Positions 1 through 8,868 are shown, counted from the stretch's first letter. The stretch: 44,573 bases of DNA from an uncultured Acidobacteriota bacterium (GCA_903847975.1 CAINFC010000142.1:1-44573), one strand, 5' to 3'. The notes: generated by a model not told the origin, from the sequence alone. Made by a program: numbers and translations.

Positions 1-80
1 AGGTAGTTACGTCACAAATTGCGTCACAATCGCCCATTTTGTGTCTGGGTGAATCGCCGTAAGTTGTTGAAAAGAAAGAG

Positions 81-154
81 TACGCCCAGCAGGACTCGAA
101 CCTGCGACCCTCTGCTTAGAAGGCAGATGCTCTATCCGGCTGAGCTATGGGCGC
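81..154 (-). tRNA. tRNA-Arg (anticodon UCU)
   Basis: Read on the minus strand, this 74-nt segment folds as a standard cloverleaf. The acceptor stem pairs GCGCCCA with TGGGCGT (one G-U pair at the end), the anticodon loop is CTTCTAA, and the T-loop is GTTCGAGTC. The anticodon TCT reads AGA and should accept AGG by wobble, so it is tRNA-Arg. The discriminator base is A, and CCA is not encoded. The gene is transcribed away from the protein gene that starts at 220. Confidence 0.95.
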
Positions 155-180
155 CCGCTGCGCAGATTATAGCAGGAGCA

Positions 181-219
181 GGCTGATTTTTCAGCCCTAT
201 CTGTGCTATTTTTAAGTGG
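181..219 (+). promoter_or_regulatory. hairpin and extended -10-like element before the gene at 220
   Basis: A perfect hairpin, GGCTGA-TTTT-TCAGCC, occupies 181-196. It is followed by TGCTATTTT (204-212), which fits an extended -10 (TGnTATAAT-like) and ends 7 bases before the ATG at 220. No Shine-Dalgarno sequence is visible before that ATG, so a leaderless transcript is possible. No good -35 is seen. The function is inferred. Confidence 0.35.
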
Positions 220-2136
220 ATGAAGTATTGTCCCCACTGCCGGCGCCGCATACCGGACCACTTCAAGGAGTGTCCGTTCGACCTGACACCCCTGGCCCCC
301 TGGCCGGCGGAAAACAGGACACCCCCTGCGCCTTCTCCTCCGACAGGCAGGGAAGCCGTCCCGGAAATCCGGGTGCCGACCTTCTCGCCGAAGCCGTTTA
401 CGCCGGCTCCCGGCATCTCCCTGGCGGCCGCGCGGACCCCGTCCGACAGCGGCTGGCTGTGGCGAATCGCCGGCGCTTTCCTGTTCCTGCTCCTGATGGG
501 GGGCGTCTCCTTTTCCGCGGTTTTCCTGGTGGTCTACTTCCGGCCGAAGCACACCCTGATCTCGGTGAAAAGCGAACCGGCCGGAGCGTGGGTCTACCTG
601 GACGAAACCCGCCTGGGGACCACGCCCATGGAAGGGAAGGTGGTTCCCCTGGGCGTCCACCGCCTGCGGATCAACAAGCGCGGATTTTTCGAGGCCTCCC
701 GGGTTCTCCACCTGAGGGAGGGGCTGGAGGAAAGAATCAAGGAAACCCTGGAGCCGGTTTCCGGCCGGGTCCTCACCCGCGAGGAAACCCGGCAGATCGA
801 GGACTGGACCCGCCAGGCAGAACGCACCCTGGAGGAAAAGATCTATTTCCCGCCCCCCGCCGAATACAATACCGCTACCCTGTGCCGGCGCATTCTCGAA
901 ACGGACCCGGAAAACGGGTTCGCCCTGGAAACCCTGAAAAAGCTGACCGACCAGACCCGCGAAGCCGCCGAAGCCGCCTTCCAGAAAGCCAACTGGCGGG
1001 AAGCGGAAAAGCACTACGCCGGATTGCTGCTGCTGGCCCCGGAAGACACTTCGATTCAGTACCGATTGGAGGAGCTGCGAGCCGGAATCCAGAAATCGGA
1101 GGAGCAGCGGCGCAGCAGCATACAGGCCCTGGCCCAGCGCACCGACGAAGCCCTGGCCGCCGATCGCCTGGCTCCGCCGGCGGAAGGGAATGCCTATGAC
1201 CTGATCCGCCAGCTGCAGCGCCTCGATCCGCGCAGCGAATTCGCCGCCGGGGCCCGCGCCCGTTTGGCGGAGCGAGCCCGCGAGCTTTCCCGGAAACTCT
1301 CTGCCGAGGCCCGGTGGGCCGACGCCCAGCGGATTCTGTACTACGCCGCCCAGCTGTCGCCGGAGGACGCGGAGCTCAAGGCACAGCTGGAAACCGCGCA
1401 AAAGGGCGCCGCCGGCGCCCGCCAGGCCAGCGACGAACGCGCCCGGCAGGCGGAGCTGCAGCGCCAGCAGGAGCTGCGGCGGCAGGAACTGCAGCGCTCC
1501 GTGCGTAGCGCCTTTCAGGAGGGGCGCTACGAGCAGGCGATCGAGGACATGCTGCAACTGGAAAAGCTTTCCGCCCTGGACGAGGAAATGGTCTTCCTTC
1601 TGGGGAGCGCGCTGCAGCGCACCCGGCAGTACCGGCGCGCGCTGCAGGCATTCGAAAGCTGCGTGGCGCTGAACCCGAAGCGGGCCGAGGCCTACCTGCA
1701 GATGGCTCTGATCTGCCAGTCGGCGCTGAAGGACCCGGACCGGGCCGAGAAATATTTCCGCCGCCTGCTGTCGCTGGGCGGCAGCGGCGAATACGATCCC
1801 CCGCGCATACAGCGCCTGCTGCAGGACATGCAGCAGCAGGCCATGATGGCCCAGCGCCTCAGCCAGCCGCTGGAGACCGAGCACCGCCACGCGATCGGAT
1901 CCTGCCAGGGCCGGATCATCTGGGGCGGAGTCACCATGCAATACTGGAGCAGCGAAAAGTCCCACAGCTTCCTGCGCCCCTACAGCCAGATACGGAAAGT
2001 GGAGCGGCGCCCGGACTCCGTCGAGATTCAGTTTCCGGACAAAAAATTCACATTCCGCTTTAAAAACCCGGAAGATGTAAAATGGGTAGTGGATTGGCTT
2101 TCGGAAAAAAGAAATCCCGGTCGAGGTAACCCATGA
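220..2136 (+). CDS. zinc-ribbon, PEGA-domain and TPR membrane protein
   Basis: This 638-residue protein has an N-terminal zinc ribbon (CPHC at residues 4-7 and a partner Cys near 18), a proline-rich linker and one membrane segment near residues 85-108 (LFLLLMGGVSFSAVFLVVYF). A PEGA domain follows (about 113-165; SEPAGAWVYLDETRLG...TP), then long helical TPR-like repeats to about residue 560. The end is a compact beta-rich stretch (IRKVERRPDSVEIQFP) resembling a PH-like fold. Zinc-ribbon plus PEGA architecture is common in acidobacterial envelope proteins, and PEGA domains are thought to bind surface-layer or peptidoglycan partners. The domain order suggests a cytoplasmic ribbon with an exported PEGA/TPR part. 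The stop overlaps the next start by 4 bases (ATGA), so the two genes are probably co-translated. The exact role is unknown. Confidence 0.8.
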   Translation: MKYCPHCRRRIPDHFKECPFDLTPLAPWPAENRTPPAPSPPTGREAVPEIRVPTFSPKPFTPAPGISLAAARTPSDSGWLWRIAGAFLFLLLMGGVSFSAVFLVVYFRPKHTLISVKSEPAGAWVYLDETRLGTTPMEGKVVPLGVHRLRINKRGFFEASRVLHLREGLEERIKETLEPVSGRVLTREETRQIEDWTRQAERTLEEKIYFPPPAEYNTATLCRRILETDPENGFALETLKKLTDQTREAAEAAFQKANWREAEKHYAGLLLLAPEDTSIQYRLEELRAGIQKSEEQRRSSIQALAQRTDEALAADRLAPPAEGNAYDLIRQLQRLDPRSEFAAGARARLAERARELSRKLSAEARWADAQRILYYAAQLSPEDAELKAQLETAQKGAAGARQASDERARQAELQRQQELRRQELQRSVRSAFQEGRYEQAIEDMLQLEKLSALDEEMVFLLGSALQRTRQYRRALQAFESCVALNPKRAEAYLQMALICQSALKDPDRAEKYFRRLLSLGGSGEYDPPRIQRLLQDMQQQAMMAQRLSQPLETEHRHAIGSCQGRIIWGGVTMQYWSSEKSHSFLRPYSQIRKVERRPDSVEIQFPDKKFTFRFKNPEDVKWVVDWLSEKRNPGRGNP

Positions 2137-2939
2137 GGATTTATGGTCTGAACAGTAAATTTCGGCTTCCCGGTCTTCTACCGGCGTGGAGGATCTGGCT
2201 GCTTGGCCTTCTCACCCTGCCGCTGGCGGCCCAGGGGTGGCCTCCGCCCTGGCAGGCGCTGGGGCGCATGGTGGCCGCGCAGCAGAGCAACTCCGGCATC
2301 TACCGTGATCATTCCTCCTACCAGCAGAAAATCACCCTCACCCGGCTGGAGATGGAAAAGGGAAAATGGCAGGAAACCACCACCTCCCGGTTCCGCTACA
2401 CCATGGAAACCGCACCCAATGCCCGCCGTGAGGTCCAGATGCAGGTGATTTCCGTGACCGACGGTGAGGGCAAACCGCTTCCAAACGAGGCCAGAGACGC
2501 CGGAATTCTGTCCCGCCCGATATTCTGGGAAGAGCTTTTTTTCCCCTTCTATCCCGAAAAGATGAAGCGGCTGGAGATCCTGGAGATTGAAGAGAAGGAG
2601 GAAAACAGTGCGCCCGTCCGGGTGGTGCACTTCGGCGTGCGCGAGGAGATGAAGCAGTTTCCGGCCATGGAAGGCTGGGCCCACGTCTCCCCGTCGACGG
2701 GGGAAATGCTGCGCCTGGAGCTTCGCCAGGTGGAACGGCTGGAAACCCTGGATCCGGGCGGCAAGGGGCTGACCATCTCCCGCCTGGATGCCGACTATGC
2801 CTCGCCGGAGCCGGGCATCCGGGTGCCGTTTTCGGTCACCCTGGAAGGCGCATCCAAAGCCAGGCCGTTCAAGGGGAGCTTCCGGATTCGCTACCAGGAG
2901 TCGGCCCATATGCCGGCGCAGGATTTGCCTAAGCCTTAG
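2133..2939 (+). CDS. secreted protein of unknown function
   Basis: The 268-residue product has a likely Sec signal peptide (hydrophobic LLPAWRIWLLGLLTLPLAAQG, cut near residue 35). The mature part is rich in beta-forming segments and charged residues, with no motif I recognise. Its pattern of paired strands (YQQKITLTRLEMEKGKW, FRYTMETAP) loosely recalls LolA/LolB-type periplasmic lipoprotein carriers, but there is no lipobox and the match is not convincing. Its start overlaps the stop of the PEGA/TPR protein, so the two may work together in the envelope. Confidence 0.7.
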   Translation: MRIYGLNSKFRLPGLLPAWRIWLLGLLTLPLAAQGWPPPWQALGRMVAAQQSNSGIYRDHSSYQQKITLTRLEMEKGKWQETTTSRFRYTMETAPNARREVQMQVISVTDGEGKPLPNEARDAGILSRPIFWEELFFPFYPEKMKRLEILEIEEKEENSAPVRVVHFGVREEMKQFPAMEGWAHVSPSTGEMLRLELRQVERLETLDPGGKGLTISRLDADYASPEPGIRVPFSVTLEGASKARPFKGSFRIRYQESAHMPAQDLPKP

Positions 2940-2959
2940 AGAATGGGGGGGAAAAGTCT

Positions 2960-3295
2960 GTGAAAATCGGAATAACGGAATTTATCGATTGCGCCCATTT
3001 TCTGCCGGAACACGACCGCTGCTGCCACCTTCACGGGCACACCTACAAGGTGGATGTAGCAATTGCCGGAGATCATGGGGCCGGCATGGTCATGGATTTT
3101 TCCGAGCTGAAAAAGCGGGTCAAGGAGTGCCTGGCCGAGTACGACCACCATTCCTGGAACGAGTTCCTGGACTTCCCGTCGGTGGAAAACATCTGCGAGC
3201 TGCTTTTCTCCCGCTTGAAAACCGTGCTGGGGAAACCCCTGGCGGTCCGCGTAGGGGAGGGGGAGGGAAAGTGGGCCGAACTGTCCGAACTTTAG
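2960..3295 (+). CDS. queD: 6-pyruvoyl-tetrahydropterin synthase / QueD family enzyme
   Basis: This 111-residue protein starts at GTG (2960), preceded by a G-rich ribosome site. It carries the zinc ligands of the PTPS/QueD fold: H13 (CAHFLP) and H25 and H27 (HLHGHTY). A Cys at position 21, four residues before HGH, is the catalytic Cys position of 6-carboxytetrahydropterin synthase. The YDHHSWNE segment supplies the conserved Asp-His pair. QueD converts dihydroneopterin triphosphate to 6-carboxytetrahydropterin for queuosine/7-deazaguanine synthesis. No queC, queE or folE lies nearby, so the pathway assignment rests on the motif. The length is slightly short for the family. Confidence 0.88.
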   Translation: MKIGITEFIDCAHFLPEHDRCCHLHGHTYKVDVAIAGDHGAGMVMDFSELKKRVKECLAEYDHHSWNEFLDFPSVENICELLFSRLKTVLGKPLAVRVGEGEGKWAELSEL

Positions 3296-3302
3296 TTCGG
3301 AC
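3283..3302 (+). terminator. perfect hairpin over the queD stop codon
   Basis: GTCCGAAC (3283-3290), loop TTTA and GTTCGGAC (3295-3302) form an 8-bp perfect stem that contains the queD TAG. No T-run follows, so it is not a standard intrinsic terminator; it may act as a mRNA 3' stabiliser or pause. A weaker second inverted repeat (AATGCC 3333-3338 with GGCATT 3350-3355) lies before lpxB. Confidence 0.4.
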
Positions 3303-3430
3303 TACCGGTAAACGGAAATGCATGGTACAAATAATGCCTTTTGCGCGGCGGCATTTTGGCCCGGCGCTTACTTTTCAGGGCAAGGAAACCGGTGAAGACA
3401 GGAACGGCGGGAAAAACCATAGATAATCCG

Positions 3431-4654
3431 ATGAAACAGCTGCTCATCGTTGCCGGAGAGCCTTCGGCCGACGCCTATGCGGCCAGGCTCATCGAGGAGC
3501 TCCATCACCTGGACACGGCGGCGGAGCTGCAGGTTTGCGGTCTGGGCGGGCCGGGGATGGAGCGGGCCGGGGCACACCTGCTGCACGATTACCGCAAGCT
3601 GGCGCACATCGGCCCCTGGGAGGCCATTTTTCACCTGCCCCAGTACCTGCGGGTTTTTCAGGATCTTTTACGATGGGCCGAAACCCACCGGCCTCCCGTT
3701 GCCGTGCTGCTCGATTTTCCGGATTTCAACCTTCGTCTGGCCCGTCGGCTGAAACTTTTAGGGATCAAAGTATTCTATTACATCAGCCCGCAGGTTTGGG
3801 CCTGGCGGCCCGGGCGGGTGAAAGAGATAAGCCGGTGGGTTGACAGGATGTTTGTGATTTTTCCGTTTGAAGTCGATTTCTATAAGCGGCACGGGGTGGA
3901 TGTGCAGTTTATCGGACATCCCTTGTTGGAAAACGCGGACAAGGGGCCCCGGAAAGGCGTGCTGCGCCGCATGCTGCGCATCCCGAAGAACGTTCCCCTG
4001 GTTACCCTTTTTCCGGGCAGCCGGAGCAAGGAAGTGCGGCGGATTCTTCCCCCGATGCTGAATGCCTGCACTCTGATTGCCGGCCAGCGGACCTGCCATT
4101 TTGCCATTGTCAAGGCTCCGAACCTGGACGAGGATCTCCTGCAGCATGTCTGGCAGGAGACGGCGCATCATAACCCGCAGCTCTCCGAGGAGAGCCTGCC
4201 CATCTCCCTGGTGGATGTCGACCCGGAAGAAGCCCTGGCGGACAGCGATGCGGCCATGGTCAAAAGCGGCACTTCCACGCTGCAGGCCGCCCTGGCGGGA
4301 ACCCCGTTCGTCATGATTTACAAGCTGTCCTGGCCGAGCTGGATGGTTGCCCGACTGATGGTTCGCAGCCCGTTCGCCTGCATCGTCAACCTGATTGCCG
4401 GCAAGGAGGTGGTCCCCGAGTTCCTGCAGAGGGACGCCCAGGCCGAAGAGATCGCGGCGGAGATCCTGCACCTGCTGGACAGTCCGGCCGCCAGGGAATC
4501 GATGCGCGACGAGTTCCAGGCGATCCGCGCCCGGCTGGGCACACATCAGCCTTCCGCGTTGCTGGCCTCCATTCTGGCGACGGAACTGGAGCTGAAGAAA
4601 AACCCGCGCCTCTGGCATTTTCCCTCGCAACCCATCTCGCAATTCATTCATTAG
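3431..4654 (+). CDS. lpxB: lipid-A-disaccharide synthase
   Basis: LpxB joins UDP-2,3-diacylglucosamine and lipid X to make the lipid A disaccharide at the inner membrane. The product begins MKQLLIVAGEPSADAYAARL, the diagnostic LpxB opening, and contains YISPQVWAWRPGR, FPFEVDFY, VQFIGHPLLE, FPGSRSKEV and KSGTSTLQAAL, all hallmark segments of this GT-B (GT19) enzyme. At 407 residues it is near the usual 380-400. An in-frame start 30 codons upstream would add residues with no family counterpart, so I chose 3431. No lpxA, lpxD or lpxK is beside it. It shows that the host has an outer membrane with lipid A-type glycolipid. Confidence 0.95.
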   Translation: MKQLLIVAGEPSADAYAARLIEELHHLDTAAELQVCGLGGPGMERAGAHLLHDYRKLAHIGPWEAIFHLPQYLRVFQDLLRWAETHRPPVAVLLDFPDFNLRLARRLKLLGIKVFYYISPQVWAWRPGRVKEISRWVDRMFVIFPFEVDFYKRHGVDVQFIGHPLLENADKGPRKGVLRRMLRIPKNVPLVTLFPGSRSKEVRRILPPMLNACTLIAGQRTCHFAIVKAPNLDEDLLQHVWQETAHHNPQLSEESLPISLVDVDPEEALADSDAAMVKSGTSTLQAALAGTPFVMIYKLSWPSWMVARLMVRSPFACIVNLIAGKEVVPEFLQRDAQAEEIAAEILHLLDSPAARESMRDEFQAIRARLGTHQPSALLASILATELELKKNPRLWHFPSQPISQFIH

Positions 4655-4668
4655 ATGGAAATGCAGCC

Positions 4669-6756
4669 ATGTTTTTTTCGAGTCTTTTCGCGTCCGGTCC
4701 TTTCGGGAACAGGTTTTTCGGGCTCGCGCTGCTGGTGTGCCTGACGGCAGCCCCTTTTTCCCACGCACAGAGAACTCCTACGCTGAAGAATCCGCCGCCG
4801 GCCAAAGCCGCGGCGCCGGATACCGCGGCCGCCTCGCCGGCCGATGCCCTGGAATACGACATCCAGGTGGAGATCCTGCCGGAGACCCACCGTCTGAAGG
4901 CACAGGTGACCATCGAATTCCTGGCCGCCGCCCCGCTGAGGGAGCTGGTTCTGGACCTGAATCCCAACTGCAGCATGACCCAGGTGCTCAATGCCCAGGG
5001 GCGCGAGGTGGAGCATCGCCAGGACAGCTACGACACCTTCACGGTCAAGGTAGTCTTCCCGGAGCTCGTGCCGGAAGGCTCCCGGTTTCCCCTCAAATTC
5101 ATTTACGAGGGGGTTTTTGAAAAAGGACGGCGGCGCTCGATGAGCACCATTCAGGAAGCGGAGGCGGTGATCGCCGAGGAAGGCACCTATCTTCCCTTTG
5201 CCGCCCGGTGGCTGCCCATCAACCGCTTCCCCACGGACCGGGCCTCCTCGCGGATGACCGTTTCCGTGCCCCTGGGCTACGAGGCCCTGGGGGAGGGCCG
5301 GATGCTGCCGACCCGCACCGAGGGGCTGCACGAAATCTTCCCCTCGGAGTGCCGCCAGCCCCACCTGCCGGGCAGCCTGGTGGTGGCGCCCTACTACCCG
5401 AAGGCCATCGAAAAGAACGGACTCAAGGTGGAATATCACCTGGCCGAATCCAACCTCGGGTCCGCCGAAACCCTGGACGGCCTGATCCGCCCGCTGGTGG
5501 CCTATTTCGAATCGACCCTCGGGCCCCGCCCCTGGGAGGGCTCTCTTGAAGTGGTGGAGGTACCCAACGAATATGATTATTTTCCCGGGGCCCCTTCCGT
5601 CGTCTACCTGAGCAGCTCGCTGGTCAAAGCGGTTAAGCCGGATGCGACCGTGATCACCCGGAAAATAGCCGGCCAGTGGTGGCATCACGCCCTGCCGGTT
5701 TCTTCGCCGGAGCAGGCCTGGCTTCGCGAAGCCTTCTGCTATTACGAAGAGGTTCTGCGGCTCGAGAAAAGCAAGCAGATCGACAAGGCGCGGGAGCTGA
5801 TGGGGGAGCTTCGGGTGATGGCCCTGGAGGGCGAGGGGAAATCCGCGCTGGCCAATGCCTGGCGGCTGGGCTACATGACCGACCACTACCTCAACCTGGC
5901 CGGGGGCAAGGGAGCCTGGATCCTGCACATGTTGCGCAAAATGATGGGGGACGAGCCCTATGAAAACCTGATTGCCCGGTGGAAGACCAATTTCGGAGCG
6001 CTGAAGCCGCAGACCGAATCCTTCCAGGACCTGGCGGCCGCCGCCTTCAAGGACAAGCTGGACTGGTTCTTCGCCCAGTGGGTCGATTCCATGGGCGTGC
6101 CGCAATTCGACCTGGAGTTCCTGGTTTACAAGACCCGTAGCGGCTTCCGCATTTCCGGGTCCGTCAAGCAGGACAAGGACCTTTTCCGGATGCCGATGGA
6201 GGTCGGCATTCAGTCGGATTCCAAAACGGAGCGGACGCCGGTCATGGTCAGCGGAAAGCGCAGCGATTTCCGGATGAACTCGGAGGCCAAGCCGACCAAC
6301 CTGGTTGTGGATCCGGATTCCAACGTTCTGCACGACTCCCCGGAGCTGAAAGTGGCTGTCTTTCTCTCCAAGGGACGCAAGCTGGCGCAGCGCCAGGAGT
6401 TCGTCGAGGCGGTGCAGCAGCTGGAGGAGGCCCTGGCCCTCGATCCCCGGCGCTCATTGGCCAACTACTACCTCGGAGAAGTATTTTACGAGCAGTGGAA
6501 CCTGCAGAGCGCGGCCAATGCTTTCCGGGAAGCTCTGAACGGCGATCTGAATCCCAAGTGGATCGAAACCTGGTGTCATATTTACCTGGGCAAGATATTC
6601 GATGTTCTCGGACAGAGAGACCGCGCCGTGGCCGAATATACCAAGGCGGTGAATACCAAGGACGATACCAACGGCGCCCAGGCGGAAGCCAAGAAATACA
6701 TGAAGCAGCCCTTTACCCGGCCGCGAACCGTGATGGGTGCGCCGAGTCAACCCTAG
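4669..6756 (+). CDS. exported M1 peptidase-like protein with TPRs, catalytic site lost
   Basis: This 695-residue protein has a signal peptide (cut near residue 33). It continues with the beta-sandwich N-domain of M1 aminopeptidases (YDIQVEILPETHRLKAQVTI), an M1-like catalytic region and C-terminal TPRs (about 570-680). At the place of the zinc motif it reads R331-K-I-A-G335-Q-W-W. The third ligand Glu of the family is present as E354 (WLREAF), exactly 23 residues after the first motif position as in HExxH-x18-E. Thus both His and the catalytic Glu are replaced (H to R, E to K, H to G), and a zinc peptidase activity is not expected. The KGAWILHMLRKMMGD helix of M1 proteins is retained. Probably a binding or scaffold protein in the periplasm. 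It follows lpxB by 14 bases. Confidence 0.85.
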   Translation: MFFSSLFASGPFGNRFFGLALLVCLTAAPFSHAQRTPTLKNPPPAKAAAPDTAAASPADALEYDIQVEILPETHRLKAQVTIEFLAAAPLRELVLDLNPNCSMTQVLNAQGREVEHRQDSYDTFTVKVVFPELVPEGSRFPLKFIYEGVFEKGRRRSMSTIQEAEAVIAEEGTYLPFAARWLPINRFPTDRASSRMTVSVPLGYEALGEGRMLPTRTEGLHEIFPSECRQPHLPGSLVVAPYYPKAIEKNGLKVEYHLAESNLGSAETLDGLIRPLVAYFESTLGPRPWEGSLEVVEVPNEYDYFPGAPSVVYLSSSLVKAVKPDATVITRKIAGQWWHHALPVSSPEQAWLREAFCYYEEVLRLEKSKQIDKARELMGELRVMALEGEGKSALANAWRLGYMTDHYLNLAGGKGAWILHMLRKMMGDEPYENLIARWKTNFGALKPQTESFQDLAAAAFKDKLDWFFAQWVDSMGVPQFDLEFLVYKTRSGFRISGSVKQDKDLFRMPMEVGIQSDSKTERTPVMVSGKRSDFRMNSEAKPTNLVVDPDSNVLHDSPELKVAVFLSKGRKLAQRQEFVEAVQQLEEALALDPRRSLANYYLGEVFYEQWNLQSAANAFREALNGDLNPKWIETWCHIYLGKIFDVLGQRDRAVAEYTKAVNTKDDTNGAQAEAKKYMKQPFTRPRTVMGAPSQP

Positions 6757-6851
6757 GGGGGGCGGCCTTTCCAGGCCTTCCTGCGCTTTCAGCCGGGGGG
6801 TGTCTGGCGCGGCCGGACTTTTTTATTCGCTTACTCTCAAGGAGGGACCGT

Positions 6852-7967
6852 ATGACAGGTGGCAGGCAATCGAAGATTCTGTGGCTGGCGGCTTTTATTG
6901 CTTTGGAAACGGGTTTTCCTCCGTTACTGGGTCAGGAAGAGACGGGATCCTCCGCCGCGGCGGAAATTGCCATCTCCGCACCGGTGGGAATACTGCGGCT
7001 GCCCGAAGGAACGCCCGCTCATATACCGGCTCCGCGCCTGCCGGCGGCCGCCCAGGCCGGGGCAGGATCTTCCTTCGCGGTTACTTATCTTGCCGAAGGT
7101 GTGCCGGACAATTCGCCTTACGGATCGTCGACCTGCACCGCCTGGACCGATCCGGCCAAAGCTGCCTTCCAATTTGCCACAGCCACATGGGCGCCCCTGA
7201 TCAATTCCGGGGTACCGATCCGGATCAATGCCTGCCTGGCCAACCTGGGCTCTTCCCCTTTTCTCAATTACGCCTGGATTTCCGCCGGCAAAAACACGCC
7301 GAATGTTCCCCTCCTGGATACCTGGTATCCGTCCGCGCTGGTCAATTCCCTGGCAGGCTATAACTTTGTCAGCGGCTCCCAGGACATTTACATTACCATT
7401 AACAACTCCGTTTCCTGGTACTTCGGTACGGACGGAAACACTCCTTCCGGTAAGTACGACCTGGTCACCGTTTCCATGCAGAGCATTTTCAGCGGGCTGT
7501 ACGGATCGATCACCATGACCTATGGTAAATCCTCCTGCGGGGATGATACATGGGGGTGCTGGGGGCAGGGGTTGAGCCGCTCTCCCGGAGTGTACGACCG
7601 GTTTACGGAAAACAGTCTCGGGCAGAAGCTGCTCAATACTTCACTCTTCCCCAATCCGTCGGCTCAGCTCGGAGCCCAGCTCACCGGGGGAAACCTGTAC
7701 TTTAACGGCCCCAATGCCAATGCGGCCAACGGGGGCGCGCGGGTAAAAATTTATGCGCCGGCTCCCTGGGTGGATGGAGCCAGCTACTCCACCCTGGACT
7801 ACAACACCTTCAAAAGCACGCCGAACGAGTTCGGGATTTTCGGCCTCGGTACCGGCACCTCCATTCATGATCCCGGACCGGTGGTTCTCGGACTGCTCAA
7901 GGATATCGGCTGGCCTTCCGTCGTGATCCAGACGCACAGGGTCAGCCTTCCCTTGATCCGCCGTTAG
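6852..7967 (+). CDS. secreted matrixin-like protein with degenerate zinc motif
   Basis: The start at 6852 is set by a strong ribosome site (AAGGAGGGA, 6839-6847), and a signal peptide ends near residue 28. The 371-residue product resembles a group of secreted bacterial proteins that I recall as having a YDLVTVVLHEIAHGLNF-type metalloprotease motif, followed by VYDRF, NLYFNGPNA and DPGPVVLGLLKDIGWP segments. Those flanking segments are all here. At the motif, however, the sequence is Y202-D-L-V-T-V-S-M-Q210-S-I-F-S214-G-L, so the two His and the Glu are absent. It is likely an inactive relative. The family comparison is from memory and needs an alignment. It lies 95 bases after the M1-like pseudo-peptidase. 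Confidence 0.75.
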   Translation: MTGGRQSKILWLAAFIALETGFPPLLGQEETGSSAAAEIAISAPVGILRLPEGTPAHIPAPRLPAAAQAGAGSSFAVTYLAEGVPDNSPYGSSTCTAWTDPAKAAFQFATATWAPLINSGVPIRINACLANLGSSPFLNYAWISAGKNTPNVPLLDTWYPSALVNSLAGYNFVSGSQDIYITINNSVSWYFGTDGNTPSGKYDLVTVSMQSIFSGLYGSITMTYGKSSCGDDTWGCWGQGLSRSPGVYDRFTENSLGQKLLNTSLFPNPSAQLGAQLTGGNLYFNGPNANAANGGARVKIYAPAPWVDGASYSTLDYNTFKSTPNEFGIFGLGTGTSIHDPGPVVLGLLKDIGWPSVVIQTHRVSLPLIRR

Positions 7968-7970
7968 CGT

Positions 7971-7992
7971 CCAAGGGCGGTTCTGCCCTTGG
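7971..7992. terminator. hairpin between convergent genes
   Basis: CCAAGGGC (7971-7978), loop GGTTCT and GCCCTTGG (7985-7992) form a perfect 8-bp GC-rich stem three bases after the stop of the matrixin-like gene and 16 bases before the rsmI stop. Its place between convergent genes suggests a shared transcription end, though no T-run follows on either strand. Confidence 0.5.
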
Positions 7993-8007
7993 GAGCGCGT
8001 GGGGGGA

Positions 8008-8853
8008 TCAGGATTCAATCAGCCGGCGGTAGATTTCGCGGGCCGGGAATCCGGTTTCCGCGGCGGTTTGCCGGGAGGCTTCCTTTTTGCTCAGGTTTTC
8101 TGCGGCTATTTTCTGCCGCGCCTTTTCCACGGCCAGGGGAAGATCTTCGGCAGCGGACTCCCGGGCGACGGCTCCCTTGACGATCAGGGTGATTTCGCCC
8201 TTGATTTCCCTGGCGGCTATCTGCGCGGCCATCTGCGCGGCGGGGGCTTCCAGGGTTTCCTCGAAATGCTTGGTCAGCTCGCGTCCCAGGAAAACGGTCC
8301 GGTCGCCCAGAATAGAGTGGATGTCCTGAAGGCACTCCGCGGTGCGCAGCGGGGACTCGTAGAAGACCAGGTTCCAGGGGACCTCTTTCATCAGGGCGAG
8401 GGCTTTCTGCCGCTTTCCCCGGGAGGCGGGCAGGAAGCCGACGAAAAGGTAGGGCTCTCCGGCAAAGGAGCTGCAGGATAGCGCGGTCAGAACCGCGGAT
8501 GCCCCGGGGATGGATACCACCGGGATGCCGCTGGAGCGGCAGCTGCGCACCAGGAGGGCGCCGGGATCGGAAAGGGAAGGGGTGCCGGCATCGCTGACCA
8601 GGGCCACCGACTTCCCGCTCTGCAGCATCTCCTGCAGGCTCTGCAAGCGGTGCCGCTCGTTGAACTTGTGGCAGCTCTGCACGCGCGTGGAAATCCCGAA
8701 ATGGTGCAGCAGCAGCGAGGTGCGGCGGGTGTCCTCGCAGGCTACCAGGTCGACCTCCTTCAGAATGCGCAGGGCGCGAAGGGTAATGTCTTCCAGGTTC
8801 CCGATGGGAGTGGCTACGACATAGAGCACGCCCGGATGTGAGGCCGCTGTCAT
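8008..8853 (-). CDS. rsmI: 16S rRNA (cytidine-1402-2'-O)-methyltransferase RsmI
   Basis: RsmI adds the 2'-O-methyl group to C1402 in the decoding centre of 16S rRNA, using S-adenosylmethionine. The 281-residue product contains the family signatures LYVVATPIGNLEDITLRAL at the N-terminus, ACEDTRRTSLLLHHF, and the SAM-site SDAGTPSLSDPG. The middle PLRTAECLQDI and the RELTKHFEE segment are also typical. Length matches the family (about 285). The start is 15 bases after the pdxJ stop, so it is the last gene of a leftward operon. Confidence 0.96.
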   Translation of the reverse strand: MTAASHPGVLYVVATPIGNLEDITLRALRILKEVDLVACEDTRRTSLLLHHFGISTRVQSCHKFNERHRLQSLQEMLQSGKSVALVSDAGTPSLSDPGALLVRSCRSSGIPVVSIPGASAVLTALSCSSFAGEPYLFVGFLPASRGKRQKALALMKEVPWNLVFYESPLRTAECLQDIHSILGDRTVFLGRELTKHFEETLEAPAAQMAAQIAAREIKGEITLIVKGAVARESAAEDLPLAVEKARQKIAAENLSKKEASRQTAAETGFPAREIYRRLIES

Positions 8854-8868
8854 CGGCTCCCCGGGGGG

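Noticed and set aside
145-1965. Long open frames on the opposite strand of GC-rich genes
   Set aside because: They mirror real genes, have biased low-complexity composition and no ribosome sites, and are explained by high-GC third codon positions. The same applies to other long antisense frames, such as 30451-31821 and 40339-43740.
3341-3430. Longer LpxB start
   Set aside because: The 30 extra residues have no LpxB counterpart, and MKQLLIVAGEPSAD is the normal family start.
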